From contig NC_019771.1 in assembly GCF_000317695.1 (NCBI RefSeq), positions 620,001-684,000 on the forward strand: 64,000 nucleotides of DNA. The letters run 5' to 3'. Below the pieces are notes generated by a model that saw only the letters and a list, made by a program, of their open reading frames with translations, did no database searches and was not told the DNA's origin. The stretch is from Anabaena cylindrica PCC 7122. Lineage in GTDB: Bacteria; Cyanobacteriota; Cyanobacteriia; Cyanobacteriales; Nostocaceae. This document shows, one piece after another, positions 27,576 through 37,289 of the stretch (position 1 is its first letter; the number at the start of each line of letters is the position of its first letter). The position numbers and the translations under genes are program-made.

Positions 27576-27875
27576 TTGACCAAGTTCATTTTAAAAATTC
27601 TCTGGTTAGATGAGAACGTCGCTCTAGCAGTTGATCAGGTTGTTGGTAAAGGTACTAGTCCTTTGACCAAGTATTTTTTCTGGCCCAGAAATGATGCCTG
27701 GGAAGAATTAAAAAAAGAGTTAGAATCCAAACACTGGATTACAGACGTTGACCGCGTTGAGTTGCTCAACAAAGCAACAGAAGTAATCAACTACTGGCAA
27801 GAAGAAGGCAGAAACCGTCCCATGGCCGAAGCCCAGTTGAAATTCCCAGAAGTTGCCTTCACAGGTAGTGCTTGA
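27576..27875 (+). CDS. ycf65: Small ribosomal subunit protein PSRP-3/Ycf65
   Basis: A 99-residue protein matching PSRP-3 (Ycf65), a ribosome component shared by cyanobacteria and plastids. Typical segments are KILWLDENVALAVDQVVGKG near the N-terminus, SPLTKYFFWPRNDAWEEL and INYWQEEGRNRPMAEAQ. The start is TTG at 27576, chosen because ggagg lies five bases before it; a GTG at 27570 is followed directly by a stop. The length is normal. It is a single gene. Confidence 0.93.
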   Translation: MTKFILKILWLDENVALAVDQVVGKGTSPLTKYFFWPRNDAWEELKKELESKHWITDVDRVELLNKATEVINYWQEEGRNRPMAEAQLKFPEVAFTGSA

Positions 27876-28076
27876 TCCTTTTAGCAATTGCTAATTGGTG
27901 ATTGAAGGCAGGAAGAAGGTGACAGGTGACAGGTGAAAGATAGGAAATAGCTAGAACGTTATTTTCCTGATCTCCCCATCCTCCCTAGTCACCTTTTCCC
28001 CATTTTGGCGCTTCCCTACACCCTGCTTTTGATCAACTGTAGAGATGTTCCATAAAACATTTCTACAAACGGAATA

Positions 28077-30188
28077 TTATTTATCTACTGGGGATTGCAC
28101 AACTAATTGGGAATTATTATTTTGATCATTTGGTTCAATTTTAGTTAGCGGTGGTGGTGGTGGTACAGGCATTTTGGTTTCTGGATGTGTTTTACCTGTT
28201 TGATTCCATAAAATCATCGACAGTAAACCATCTACCAAACCGTTGCTATTGCCATTGTTACCAGCAACCATAACATCAGGAATGAGACGCACATTGCGAT
28301 CGCCTATAATTTGCATTAACTGCATGGCTGTGTAACCTTGAGAACCCAAAGCTTGCACACCTGTACGATAGGTTTCAGCTTTAGCGTTACCTGTGGCCCG
28401 GATACCATCGGCTTCAGCTATAGATTTGAGTTTTGTTGCTTCTGCTTCACCATTGGCTTCCTTAATTGCAGCTTGGGCTTTAAGTTCGGCAATTTGGACA
28501 CTTTGCTCAGATTTGACCATTTCTTGCTGAATATTAGCCAAGGCTGTTTCCCGTACCAGTTGTTGGCGTTGGGTTTGCGCCATTTGCTGAACTTCGTAAG
28601 TTTTGCGTTCTTCTTCCGCAATTTTCCGGTCTGTCTGTGTCTGCATTAAGGCGGCAGGTGGTTGAATATCACCAATTAAGGTGTCAATTGCTTGGACATC
28701 ATAGGCACGCAAAGCTGCCTTAATAAATTCAGCAGCTTCAGTTTGGCGTTCACTCCGCGCTGTTAAAAAGTCGAGTACAGTGCAGTTTTGAGCAGAGTTG
28801 CGGAAGTAGTTACCAATGGTTGGTTCTAGGACATGATCTACCAAATTTTGCATTGCACCAACGCGGGAAATGACCTTTGGTGCATCTAAAGCACCGACAT
28901 GAATAATCTGCGCTACTTCTAAATCAAATGCGAAACCATCACGCGATCGCACGGTTAAAGATTGTAATTTCTCATCATAGCTATGTCTTTCCGTCCGACC
29001 TGACCAATTTAAAACTATGTTTGTTGTTGGTACTAACTCAATTTTCATAATCCGGGAGTTAGTCGGGTGTTTACCAGGATACAGAGGTTCTACCCAAACG
29101 CCTTTATGTCCCTGATGCACCAAATTACCATGAGTGAAAGCTGCACCGCTGATATCTTCTTGCTCTTGTCCCACGAAAGAAATTACCACACCTACATAAC
29201 CAATGGGTATTTCTGTCATGGGTACTTGTTCTACCTGTACAAACCAAGGATTCAAATTCCAAGAACCAGATAATAAAATCTGCTCTTGCAAACCCCTTCT
29301 GCCACCACCATTAATAAATTTCTGTCCATTTTGGAAGTTGTCATGTCCTTCAATTACAACCCCAGCAATTTCTCCTGGTGAAATGGGCAACCCATCCAAA
29401 GTAGTGACAATGCCAACTTTATCAGATTTGACACTATATACATTCAATTGTTCTGCACTCATGCCATGAGTACTAGCGTTAGCCGCTGTAATCACTTTGA
29501 ACAAAGCAGTATTGATACGGTAACTACCAGCAGTGAGAAAGCCCATTTGCCGACCTTTTTCACCACCTTTAGTCAAGAATTTACGAGCATCTTGGAAATT
29601 ATCACATTCGACAATTTTGCCTAAAATCCGCTCTGGTGGATTTTGTGCGCCATCTGCGGCGACAATCAAGGCAATTTGACCTTGGGGGACAACAATGATC
29701 GACTCTTTTTTGATTGAGTATTGCCAAGGCCAATGTCCCCAATGCCAACCAGGTGCAAGGGTATCTGCTTGTAAACCGGCTTCTCCGTTAAGGGCGATTA
29801 ATCTTCCCGCAGGTAGTCCTTTACCTGTTAGGGCAAATTTTTTCACCACAATACCGACTTCGCGTTCACCGATAACTACCAGTCCCCCAAATATCAGCGG
29901 GACACTAATCACGAACCCACCAACTAAAATCAGCGGTATCAATGCAAAAGGTTCTAGCCCCATTGCTTGATATTGAGGTTTATTATTTGTTAATTGGCTG
30001 ATGTTGGGTTCTGTTTGACCAGGCTGGACTGAGGCGGAGATAACTTCTTTTGCTGTGGGCGTTTTTATACTTGTCGCATTGGCGGCATTAATACCACTAG
30101 CTAAGGCTAAAGCTGCTACAGTCGATGTTGTCAACTTTACAAACTTATTTTGTTTACTCTTACCAAAGGAAGATAGAAAGCTGTTCAT
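28077..30188 (-). CDS. Large SPFH (flotillin/band 7) membrane protein
   Basis: A 703-residue protein. The N-terminus has a signal-like helix (TTSTVAALALASGINAANA) and then a strong membrane helix (ALIPLILVGGFVISVPLIFG, about 80-105). A duplicated block follows, NFQDARKFLTKGGEKGRQ and NFQNGQKFINGGGRRGLQ, each ending in a similar beta segment. The SPFH core covers roughly 345-530 and a long charged coiled coil covers 545-620, followed by GYTAMQLMQIIGDRNVRLIPD and a proline-rich tail. SPFH proteins assemble into membrane cages or microdomains. The start may be outside-facing; topology was not tested. It is a single gene. Confidence 0.85.
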   Translation of the reverse strand: MNSFLSSFGKSKQNKFVKLTTSTVAALALASGINAANATSIKTPTAKEVISASVQPGQTEPNISQLTNNKPQYQAMGLEPFALIPLILVGGFVISVPLIFGGLVVIGEREVGIVVKKFALTGKGLPAGRLIALNGEAGLQADTLAPGWHWGHWPWQYSIKKESIIVVPQGQIALIVAADGAQNPPERILGKIVECDNFQDARKFLTKGGEKGRQMGFLTAGSYRINTALFKVITAANASTHGMSAEQLNVYSVKSDKVGIVTTLDGLPISPGEIAGVVIEGHDNFQNGQKFINGGGRRGLQEQILLSGSWNLNPWFVQVEQVPMTEIPIGYVGVVISFVGQEQEDISGAAFTHGNLVHQGHKGVWVEPLYPGKHPTNSRIMKIELVPTTNIVLNWSGRTERHSYDEKLQSLTVRSRDGFAFDLEVAQIIHVGALDAPKVISRVGAMQNLVDHVLEPTIGNYFRNSAQNCTVLDFLTARSERQTEAAEFIKAALRAYDVQAIDTLIGDIQPPAALMQTQTDRKIAEEERKTYEVQQMAQTQRQQLVRETALANIQQEMVKSEQSVQIAELKAQAAIKEANGEAEATKLKSIAEADGIRATGNAKAETYRTGVQALGSQGYTAMQLMQIIGDRNVRLIPDVMVAGNNGNSNGLVDGLLSMILWNQTGKTHPETKMPVPPPPPLTKIEPNDQNNNSQLVVQSPVDK

Positions 30189-30320
30189 ATTTTTGCCCCT
30201 TTGGGCAATTAATCATCTAAAATATCACTTCACTAAGGCAGAGGTTATTTTCTTAAACTTGATGTAATTTTTTTGAGTATAAATAAAAAGCCAGGATTCT
30301 GCTATGTACTTTAAAGACAA

Positions 30321-30347
30321 TAGGGGTTTAACACTGTTAAACCCCTA
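30321..30347 (-). terminator. Palindromic hairpin after atpC
   Basis: Arms taggggtttaac and gttaaaccccta form a perfect 12-bp stem with loop act. It lies 37 bases after the atpC stop. No long T-run follows, so termination is likely but not certain. A degenerate relative (ggggttgagcattgttaaacccc) occurs near 18948-18970, so this may also be a repeat family. Confidence 0.55.
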
Positions 30348-30383
30348 GTGAGCAAAATGCCTGTTCTGACAATTTGAATGTTT

Positions 30384-30797
30384 TTAGACCAAACCACCGG
30401 CAGCTTGAAAACGAGCGCGGGCGCGTTTAAAGGCTTTGGTTGCCTGGATTTGTGCTTGACGGTCGCCTGCCGAAACTTGATTCAGAAGAGTTTGGGCTTG
30501 GTTGTAAGCTGTGCGGGCTTCTTCCAGGTTGATTTTGTCGCCACGTTCAGCACCATTAACCAAGATAGTCACTTCATCTTCATCAACTTCAGCAAAACCA
30601 CCCAAAAGAGCGATCGCTTGCCAATCTTGATTTTTATTGGCACGAACACGCATTACACCTATATCTAAGGCTGATAACATCGGTGCGTGTCCAGATAGGA
30701 TACCTAATTGCCCAGTAGTGCTAGGTAAAATCACTTCTTCAGCTGGGGCATCCCAAACAGTCTTATCTGGGGCAATTACACGAACAGTTAAGGTCAT
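30384..30797 (-). CDS. atpC: ATP synthase epsilon subunit
   Basis: Regulatory subunit of the F1 motor on the thylakoid membrane. The 137-residue protein begins MTLTVRVIAPDKTVWDAPAE, contains LPSTTGQLGILSGHAPML (about 28-45) and ends in the helical hairpin DRQAQIQATKAFKRARARF. The ATG at 30797 gives the usual length. An in-frame ATG at 30878 would add 27 residues encoded by repeat DNA and is rejected. It is downstream of atpD, forming the conserved cyanobacterial beta-epsilon pair. Confidence 0.96.
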   Translation of the reverse strand: MTLTVRVIAPDKTVWDAPAEEVILPSTTGQLGILSGHAPMLSALDIGVMRVRANKNQDWQAIALLGGFAEVDEDEVTILVNGAERGDKINLEEARTAYNQAQTLLNQVSAGDRQAQIQATKAFKRARARFQAAGGLV

Positions 30798-30906
30798 ATT
30801 GTTAATTTCTAATTGGCGAAAGGGTGACTGGTAACTGGGAAAAAGGCAATTGGTGATTGGCAAGAATTTCTTACCCATTACCCATCACCGATTACCCATT
30901 ACCTAA

Positions 30907-32355
30907 TTAACCTTTAAGCTTTTCACCTTTAGCGATCGCTTCGTTAATATCGCCTACCAAGTAGAAAGCTTGCTCTGGTAAAGCATCCAACTCACCAGAC
31001 AGAATTTGTTTGAATCCTTTAATGGTGTCTTCCAACTTCACATACTTACCAGGAGAACCAGTAAATACTTCTGCTACGAAGAATGGCTGAGACAAGAAAC
31101 GCTCAACTTTTCGCGCCCGTGCCACAATTAGACGGTCTTCTTCAGACAATTCATCTAAACCAAGAATAGCGATGATATCTTGTAGTTCTTTGTAACGTTG
31201 TAGGGTTGATTGTACAGCACGAGCGGTGTTGTAGTGGTCTTCACCAACAATGTTCGGTTGAAGCATGGTGGAAGTAGAACCTAGGGGATCAACCGCAGGA
31301 TAAATACCTTTAGATGCTAAACCGCGAGACAATACTGTTGTTCCATCCAAGTGAGCAAATGTAGTTGCAGGTGCGGGATCTGTCAAGTCATCCGCAGGTA
31401 CATATACAGCTTGAATAGAAGTAATAGAACCCTCTGTAGTCGAAGTAATCCGCTCTTGCAACGCACCTACGTCAGTACCTAAGGTAGGCTGATATCCTAC
31501 CGCAGAAGGCATCCGACCCAACAGCGCCGATACTTCAGAACCAGCTTGTACAAACCGGAAAATGTTATCAACAAACAGCAATACGTCTTGCTTGTTGACA
31601 TCACGGAAATACTCAGCCATTGTCAAACCAGACAAACCAACCCGCATTCTAGCTCCGGGTGGCTCGTTCATTTGACCATAAACGAGAGCAATCTTGGATT
31701 CGTTGAGATTATCTTTATTGATAACCCCAGATTCCATCATTTCGTTGTAGAGGTCATTTCCTTCCCGTGTCCGCTCACCCACACCAGCAAACACAGACAC
31801 GCCACCGTGCTGAGTAGCGATGTTGTTGATCAATTCCATCATGATCACGGTTTTACCAACACCAGCACCACCGAATAGACCGATTTTTCCACCGCGTCGA
31901 TAGGGAGTTAGCAAGTCAACAACCTTAATCCCCGTTTCAAACACAGAAGGATTGGTTTCCAAATCTGTGAATTTAGGAGCAGGACGGTGAATGGGTAGAG
32001 TTGCTTCAGCATTTACAGGACCCCGGTTATCTACGGGTTCGCCCAAAACGTTGAAAATCCGTCCTAAGGTAACTTTACCTACAGGCACGGTGATGGGAGC
32101 GCCAGTATCAACAGTTTCCAAACCGCGCACTAGGCCATCTGTGGTACTCATAGCCACAGCCCGTACCTGGTTGTCGCCTAGTAGTTGCTGTACTTCAACG
32201 GTGAGGTTGATTTCCTGTCCGGCTTCGTTGGTGCCTTTGATGGTCAAAGCGTTGTAGATTTGAGGCAATTTCCCGCTGGGAAATTTAACGTCTACGACTG
32301 GACCAATGATTTGAGTAATGTAACCGATGTTTGTTTTTTCTGCGGTGGTGACCAT
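30907..32355 (-). CDS. atpD: ATP synthase beta subunit
   Basis: Catalytic subunit of F1 ATP synthase (called atpB in plastid nomenclature). The 482-residue protein has Walker A GGAGVGKTVIMMELINN (about 163-179), the catalytic glutamate in GVGERTREGNDLYNEM, Walker B LLFVDNIFRF and the signature PAVDPLGSTS. The length is standard. It is co-oriented with atpC, 109 bases upstream; that spacer holds heptamer-type attaccc repeats. The other ATP synthase genes are not in the window, as is normal for the split cyanobacterial operons. Confidence 0.98.
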   Translation of the reverse strand: MVTTAEKTNIGYITQIIGPVVDVKFPSGKLPQIYNALTIKGTNEAGQEINLTVEVQQLLGDNQVRAVAMSTTDGLVRGLETVDTGAPITVPVGKVTLGRIFNVLGEPVDNRGPVNAEATLPIHRPAPKFTDLETNPSVFETGIKVVDLLTPYRRGGKIGLFGGAGVGKTVIMMELINNIATQHGGVSVFAGVGERTREGNDLYNEMMESGVINKDNLNESKIALVYGQMNEPPGARMRVGLSGLTMAEYFRDVNKQDVLLFVDNIFRFVQAGSEVSALLGRMPSAVGYQPTLGTDVGALQERITSTTEGSITSIQAVYVPADDLTDPAPATTFAHLDGTTVLSRGLASKGIYPAVDPLGSTSTMLQPNIVGEDHYNTARAVQSTLQRYKELQDIIAILGLDELSEEDRLIVARARKVERFLSQPFFVAEVFTGSPGKYVKLEDTIKGFKQILSGELDALPEQAFYLVGDINEAIAKGEKLKG

Positions 32356-32771
32356 GCTGCGCCTAAATGATTGAAGCTATTTTTGAGAATGGGTCGTAAA
32401 CGACCTGAGATCAGGCAATGTCATCTTTTAGGTTAGCACCTAACGCCCCCACCTTCGCCTTAAATTCATTATTAAGAGTAGATCCCCGATTTCTTGAAAA
32501 TCCTTTAACTACTTAGAAAATTTTAGTATCAAATATTTGGAAGGGCGGGAGATCATACTCTCCCTCGGCATAACTTTACAAGAGCGGCGATCACACTAAC
32601 CTTTTGGCTAGATTTGTTTATTAGCGGTTGATATTTCTTGCTTCTCGGTGTCGCGCAAAGTTTTACCAGAAGAATCCTTCCATGCCAGCCGATCGTTTAC
32701 ACTGAACTTCATTATTACCTTTGCTGCTGATGAGGTATTAAATTTTCTATTACACCACAGAAAAGAAAATA
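32356..32771. other. Spacer upstream of atpD
   Basis: 416 bases with no supported gene. The part nearest atpD (32360-32460) should carry the atpDC promoter. A short inverted pair, gggtcgtaaacgaccтype stem (gtcgt/acgac, 32392-32404), is visible but weak. Otherwise nothing recognised. Confidence 0.45.
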
Positions 32772-33203
32772 TTACGAATTGTCTGGTTGTTCAGTTTTTT
32801 CCCGATTAATACTTTCTTCTAAGGCTTGAATTTGTTCCCTACGGGCTTCTAATTCTAAGGAACGACGTGCTAAATCTTGGTTTTGCAAAGTTAACGCCTG
32901 TCGCCAATTTTCCGCTTGTTCTGCTTCTTTTTGTAAAAATTCTGGAGTAATACCTGTTTTGAGATAAGTTTGTACTAGATAAACTATCCAACAAGTAGCA
33001 TCTTCAATAACTTCTATATCACCTGTAGAGGAAAGCTCAACTAACACCAGCACTTTTTCACTCATGGTATTCCCTTTTCCTAAGAGAATAAATGCCTCTT
33101 CAGAAATAATTGACCATAAATGTTCAGATTCCTGACGTGCTAATAAGCGTAATTGATATTGGTCTAAAAAATCATTTTTACGTACTTGGGCTAAGTATAG
33201 CAT
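32772..33203 (-). CDS. Hypothetical protein with C-terminal coiled coil
   Basis: A 143-residue protein I do not recognise by function. Residues 1-45 are mixed (VRKNDFLDQYQLRLLARQES), residues 50-75 alternate hydrophobic strands (VLVLVELSSTGDIEVIEDAT) and residues 88-140 form a charged helix with EQAENWRQALTLQNQDLARR and heptad spacing typical of a coiled coil. It is probably a conserved cyanobacterial cytoplasmic protein. It lies downstream of valS on the same strand, separated by 169 bases of repeats. Confidence 0.7.
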   Translation of the reverse strand: MLYLAQVRKNDFLDQYQLRLLARQESEHLWSIISEEAFILLGKGNTMSEKVLVLVELSSTGDIEVIEDATCWIVYLVQTYLKTGITPEFLQKEAEQAENWRQALTLQNQDLARRSLELEARREQIQALEESINREKTEQPDNS

Positions 33204-33258
33204 TGTCGCTGCGTTCCCAATTCAAAATTAGGTAATTAATAGTTAGTAATTGGTAATT

Positions 33259-33281
33259 GGCTGACGCTGTGAGCGTCAGCC
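33259..33281. terminator. Perfect hairpin between valS and the hypothetical gene
   Basis: Arms ggctgacgct and agcgtcagcc pair perfectly over 10 bp with loop gtg. It is flanked by taattggtaattgg heptamer-like repeats. It could end the valS transcript, but there is no T-run; it may also be a short palindromic repeat unit. Confidence 0.5.
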
Positions 33282-33372
33282 GAACGGTAACTGGTAATTG
33301 GTCAATTTCTTTCTGTCACCTGTCACCGATTACCTATTACTAGTCAATTGTTATAAGGTAAGCAAGCGATAC

Positions 33373-36300
33373 CTACGGCAACGCCTGAAGGCGAACGCGC
33401 AAAATTTCCGCTTGTTTCTCAGCCTCTGTTAAAGCATCACGCACACCTTGAACTACATCTGCGGGAGCTTTATCCACAAACTTAGAATTACTCAGTCTAG
33501 CACGTAGGGATGTAGCTTCAGCTTCGGCTTTGCTGATACTTTTCTCTAGTTTGGCACGGAGAGCCTCAATATCTACTACACCTTTTAAGGGAATTACGAC
33601 TTGAACAGTACCGACAACACCAGAAATAGAATTGTCTGATTCTTCGATTTGGGTAGATTCTGGTTGTGGTAGGTCTTGGGTATCAGTTTTGGGCAAATTT
33701 GCAAATAACTTTTGTCTGCTTTCAGCATTGAGTATATTGTAGACAATAAACCAACCAGTATAACCAAGACCAACTGTTTCAAAGAAAGCGCCAAAAATGG
33801 GAAGACGCAGTGAAGCATTCCCGACAATAATAGCAACTCTTAACAAGACAAGTCCGACAATAATTAAGCCAATAGTTTTTAAACCCTTAAAAGCTGATTT
33901 AGTGACAACAGGTTGGCTTTTTTGTTCGTCAGTAGTTGTTTTGTCAGTAATAGTTAAAGTTTCCACCTTTGCCAAATCTTGAATATAAGATTGGCCAGCG
34001 TTGAGAATGAATCGCTCATTGGCATTTTCACTTTGCAAATTAGCCGCGACTTTTACCCCAGGTTTAATGTCAGCTTCCGCTCGTAAATTGCGAATTGTGC
34101 GAATAGTATTAATTAACAATTCAAACTGTTCTTCTAAAGCTTGGTCAATTAATTTTTCATCCGTTTCAGGATAGGGCTGCAAGGCGATAATTTGTGGATT
34201 TTCTGCTGGTTGCTGAGTCAGAGTTTGCCAAATTTCCTCAGTAATATGAGGCATCAAGGGATGAAGTAGTTTTAAAATTCCTTCTAAAATATAGGCAAGA
34301 ATTTGCTGGGCAACTTTGCGAGATGGGGGATCTGCATCTTTTTGGAGGCGAGATTTTACTAATTCAATATACCAATCGCAAAAATCACCCCAAATAAACT
34401 CATAAAGTCCTTTTGCTGCTTCCCCTAAACCGTAATTGTCGATATAATTAGTGGTTTGTTTAACTACTTGATGATAACGGGAAATAATCCATTTATCACT
34501 GAGTTCTGTCGGTTCAGGTTTACCCAATTGGGCTGGAGTTTGCCCATCCAAATTCATCATTACAAATCTGGCAGCATTCCACAACTTATTGGCAAAATTT
34601 CGAGATGCTTCTACAGATATGGATTCATCTTTTTTGCGGTCATATTCTAAACGAATATCTTGACCAGCACCCGCTACTTCTTTAATTAAGGTATAACGAA
34701 GGGCATCAGTACCATATTTATCAATTAGCAATAATGGATCAATACCATTATTTGCCGATTTCGACATTTTCTTATTATTTTCATCCCTAACCAAGCCGTG
34801 AATATAAACAGTTTTAAATGGCATTTGTCCGGTGAAATGTCCCGCCATCATCGTCATTCTCGCAACCCAGAAAAAGATGATATCAAAACCTGTAACTAAG
34901 GTGGCGTTGGGATAATAAGTTGTTAAATCTGGGGTTTGTTCTGGCCAGCCTAAAGTTGAAAATGGCCATAAACCAGAAGAAAACCAAGTATCTAAAACGT
35001 CGGGGTCTTGTTCTAATTGGACATTTTCTCCAAATTGTGATTTGGCTTTTTCCCAAGCTTCAGCTTCATTGCGCGCTACAAAATGGGGTGTTGAGTCGGT
35101 GATTTGTCCGCCGGTTTCGCTGACAGCATACCAAGCAGGGATTTGATGACCCCACCATAGTTGACGAGAAATACACCAGTCGCGCAGATTTACCAACCAG
35201 TCACGATAAACTTTTGTCCAGCGTTGGGGAACGAAATCAGGGGAATTTTGATTATCTAAAAATTCGAGAGTTTTGTCAGCAAGGGGGCGAATATTAACAA
35301 ACCACTGGGTAGAAAGGAGAGGTTCAACAGGTACTTTTCCGCGATCGCTATAAGGTACTGTATGTTTATAATCTTCTATCTTCACCAGAACCCCATCTGC
35401 TTCTAGGCGAGAAACAACATTTTTCCTAGCCACAAAGCGGTCTTGACCTTGAAACTCCCCAGCATTTTCGTTCAGAGTACCGTCTTTATTCATAATATTG
35501 ATAAACGGCAAATCATGACGTTTACCCATTTCAAAATCATTGAGGTCATGGGCTGGAGTCACTTTCACGCAACCCGTACCGAAAGTAGGGTCAACCAACT
35601 CATCACCAATAATGGGGATTTCCCGGTTCATAATTGGCAAAGTCAGGGTTTTACCAATTAAATGTTTATACCTTTCATCTTCGGGATTCACCGCAACTGC
35701 TGTATCACCCAACATCGTCTCTGGTCGAGTTGTTGCCACTTCTACAAAACCAGAACCATCACTCAAGGGATAGCGAAAGTGCCAAAGATTACCATTTACC
35801 TCTTTTGGTTCTACTTCTAAATCAGACACCGCAGACTGAGAAGCAGGACACCAATTCACCAAATAATTACCGCGATAAATTAACTTTTCATCATACAAAC
35901 GAATAAATGCTTCTAAAACAGCTTTCGATAAACCTTCATCTAAAGTGAAGCGTTCCCGTGTCCAGTCCACCGAAACACCCAAACGGCGCAGCTGATTAAC
36001 AATTGTACCCCCAGATTCCGCTTTCCATTGCCAAGCGCGTTCTAGGAATTTTTCCCGTCCCAAATCATAGCGAGTTTTACCTTCAGCCTTAAGTTGCTTT
36101 TCCAGAATTGTTTGTACAGCAATACTCGCGTGGTCAGTTCCGGGTAGCCAGAGGGTATTACGTCCTTTCATGCGATGGTAGCGCACGAGGGTATCAATCA
36201 ACGCACTTTCAAAGGCGTGACCCATATGCAAACTGCCGGTCACGTTTGGGGGAGGAATGACGATACAGTAGGGTTCGCCTTTGTGGTCAGGGTCAGCTTT

Positions 36301-36393
36301 GTAAACTTGGTTTTCTTCCCAGAATTTTTGCCATTTGGCTTCTGTGGAGAAAGGTTCGTACAGACTGGGGAGATTGGGAATAGTTGCGGTCAT
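33373..36393 (-). CDS. valS: Valyl-tRNA synthetase with inserted CAAD membrane domain
   Basis: Charges tRNA-Val. The 1006-residue protein has the class I HIGH-type motif PPNVTGSLHMGHAF (about 48-61), the editing domain with TTRPETMLGDTAV, and the KMSKS motif in KKMSKSANNG (about 540-549). After the anticodon-binding domain there is an insertion at about 830-920 with two hydrophobic helices (IGLIIVGLVLLRVAIIVG and FETVGLGYTGWFIVYNIL), followed by the normal C-terminal coiled-coil arm (ALRAKLEKSISKAEAEATSL). The insertion matches the CAAD domain known from cyanobacterial aminoacyl-tRNA synthetases, which anchors them to thylakoids. The enzyme otherwise looks intact. It is a single gene. Confidence 0.96.
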   Translation of the reverse strand: MTATIPNLPSLYEPFSTEAKWQKFWEENQVYKADPDHKGEPYCIVIPPPNVTGSLHMGHAFESALIDTLVRYHRMKGRNTLWLPGTDHASIAVQTILEKQLKAEGKTRYDLGREKFLERAWQWKAESGGTIVNQLRRLGVSVDWTRERFTLDEGLSKAVLEAFIRLYDEKLIYRGNYLVNWCPASQSAVSDLEVEPKEVNGNLWHFRYPLSDGSGFVEVATTRPETMLGDTAVAVNPEDERYKHLIGKTLTLPIMNREIPIIGDELVDPTFGTGCVKVTPAHDLNDFEMGKRHDLPFINIMNKDGTLNENAGEFQGQDRFVARKNVVSRLEADGVLVKIEDYKHTVPYSDRGKVPVEPLLSTQWFVNIRPLADKTLEFLDNQNSPDFVPQRWTKVYRDWLVNLRDWCISRQLWWGHQIPAWYAVSETGGQITDSTPHFVARNEAEAWEKAKSQFGENVQLEQDPDVLDTWFSSGLWPFSTLGWPEQTPDLTTYYPNATLVTGFDIIFFWVARMTMMAGHFTGQMPFKTVYIHGLVRDENNKKMSKSANNGIDPLLLIDKYGTDALRYTLIKEVAGAGQDIRLEYDRKKDESISVEASRNFANKLWNAARFVMMNLDGQTPAQLGKPEPTELSDKWIISRYHQVVKQTTNYIDNYGLGEAAKGLYEFIWGDFCDWYIELVKSRLQKDADPPSRKVAQQILAYILEGILKLLHPLMPHITEEIWQTLTQQPAENPQIIALQPYPETDEKLIDQALEEQFELLINTIRTIRNLRAEADIKPGVKVAANLQSENANERFILNAGQSYIQDLAKVETLTITDKTTTDEQKSQPVVTKSAFKGLKTIGLIIVGLVLLRVAIIVGNASLRLPIFGAFFETVGLGYTGWFIVYNILNAESRQKLFANLPKTDTQDLPQPESTQIEESDNSISGVVGTVQVVIPLKGVVDIEALRAKLEKSISKAEAEATSLRARLSNSKFVDKAPADVVQGVRDALTEAEKQAEILRVRLQALP

Positions 36394-36812
36394 GCTGGGA
36401 ATAATCAGTTAGGACTCTGATCAATTTTGCCACAGGCTTGGAGGAGGATTGTAGATTAGCTTCTATATTTTCAGCCCAACCTGTAATCAGCACTCGTGCA
36501 AAATAAATTGTATAATTATACAAAGAAATAGGAAACAGGCAACAGTAAAAGAATGCAGCCGTTTCATTCGTATTCAAAAATGTGTAAATAATTCTGCCTA
36601 AGTACTTAATTTTAGAATTATTAAAAATGGAAAAACTATGCAGTCCCCCTATCTACCTTTTCACTATTGAAGAATATAGGAATATGTATACCTAGTGAAG
36701 CACCTCAAAAGCTAAAAAAAATTATCAGTCAATACATCCTCAATTTTTGAACATCTATAGATGAAAGACTTCAGGAATAATTTTTCAGATAATTATATTG
36801 ATAATTCACTTA
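36394..36812. other. Spacer valS-higA
   Basis: 419 AT-rich bases with no supported gene. It should contain the valS promoter. No T-box, clear hairpin or repeat was recognised. Confidence 0.5.
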
Positions 36813-37232
36813 TCAATTTTGAGTAGGTAGCGGTAAAAAAACAGCAGATGAAAGATGGAAAAACTCTGCTAACTCTTGGATGTGACTAACAGTTAGTTGG
36901 CTTTTTTCTGTTAAAATATCTGACACCATAGATTCTGTCTTAAATACAGGAATCAAATCCTGTTGATACAACCCATATTCTTCCATAAGAGCTTTGAGTA
37001 ACTCTATTCCATGAATATCAGGAACAGGCTCTTTTGTTTGCTCGTATTCGTAAACTAAAGTACCTAATAAATCAAGATAGTCCTGCTCATCTGGTGTTAA
37101 TGGAGTATTGTCTAACAGAGAATCAATTACATTTTGAGTAGCAAGTAGTTCCTCATCAGATTTAATAGGTCTAGGAGGAAAAGTTTGTAATAAATTAATG
37201 TAGCTTAGAGCTTTATCAGAAGTCTTAATCAT
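36813..37232 (-). CDS. higA: HigA-type antitoxin with helix-turn-helix
   Basis: A 139-residue protein of the HigA (COG5499) form. A helical N-terminal half has LTPDEQDYLDLLGTLVYEYE near 60-80. A helix-turn-helix occupies about 85-135: GIELLKALMEEYGLYQQDLI, a short turn, then LTVSHIQELAEFFHLSSAVFL. I start at the ATG at 37232, which has aaggtag seven bases upstream; an ATG at 37265 is in frame but without such a site. It lies directly downstream of a frameshifted higB, so it would be the surviving antitoxin. Confidence 0.8.
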   Translation of the reverse strand: MIKTSDKALSYINLLQTFPPRPIKSDEELLATQNVIDSLLDNTPLTPDEQDYLDLLGTLVYEYEQTKEPVPDIHGIELLKALMEEYGLYQQDLIPVFKTESMVSDILTEKSQLTVSHIQELAEFFHLSSAVFLPLPTQN

Positions 37233-37289
37233 AATTACTACCTTAACACCCGTTACAGTCGGCAACGTTTTTATTAATAGCTCAGACTT

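Noticed and set aside
30798..30878. N-terminal extension of the epsilon subunit
   Set aside because: It is encoded by repeat-like spacer sequence; the standard start gives the family length of 137 residues.
31546..31878. 110-codon plus-strand frame opposite atpD
   Set aside because: It lies entirely within the conserved atpD coding region in another frame and shows no protein-like features.
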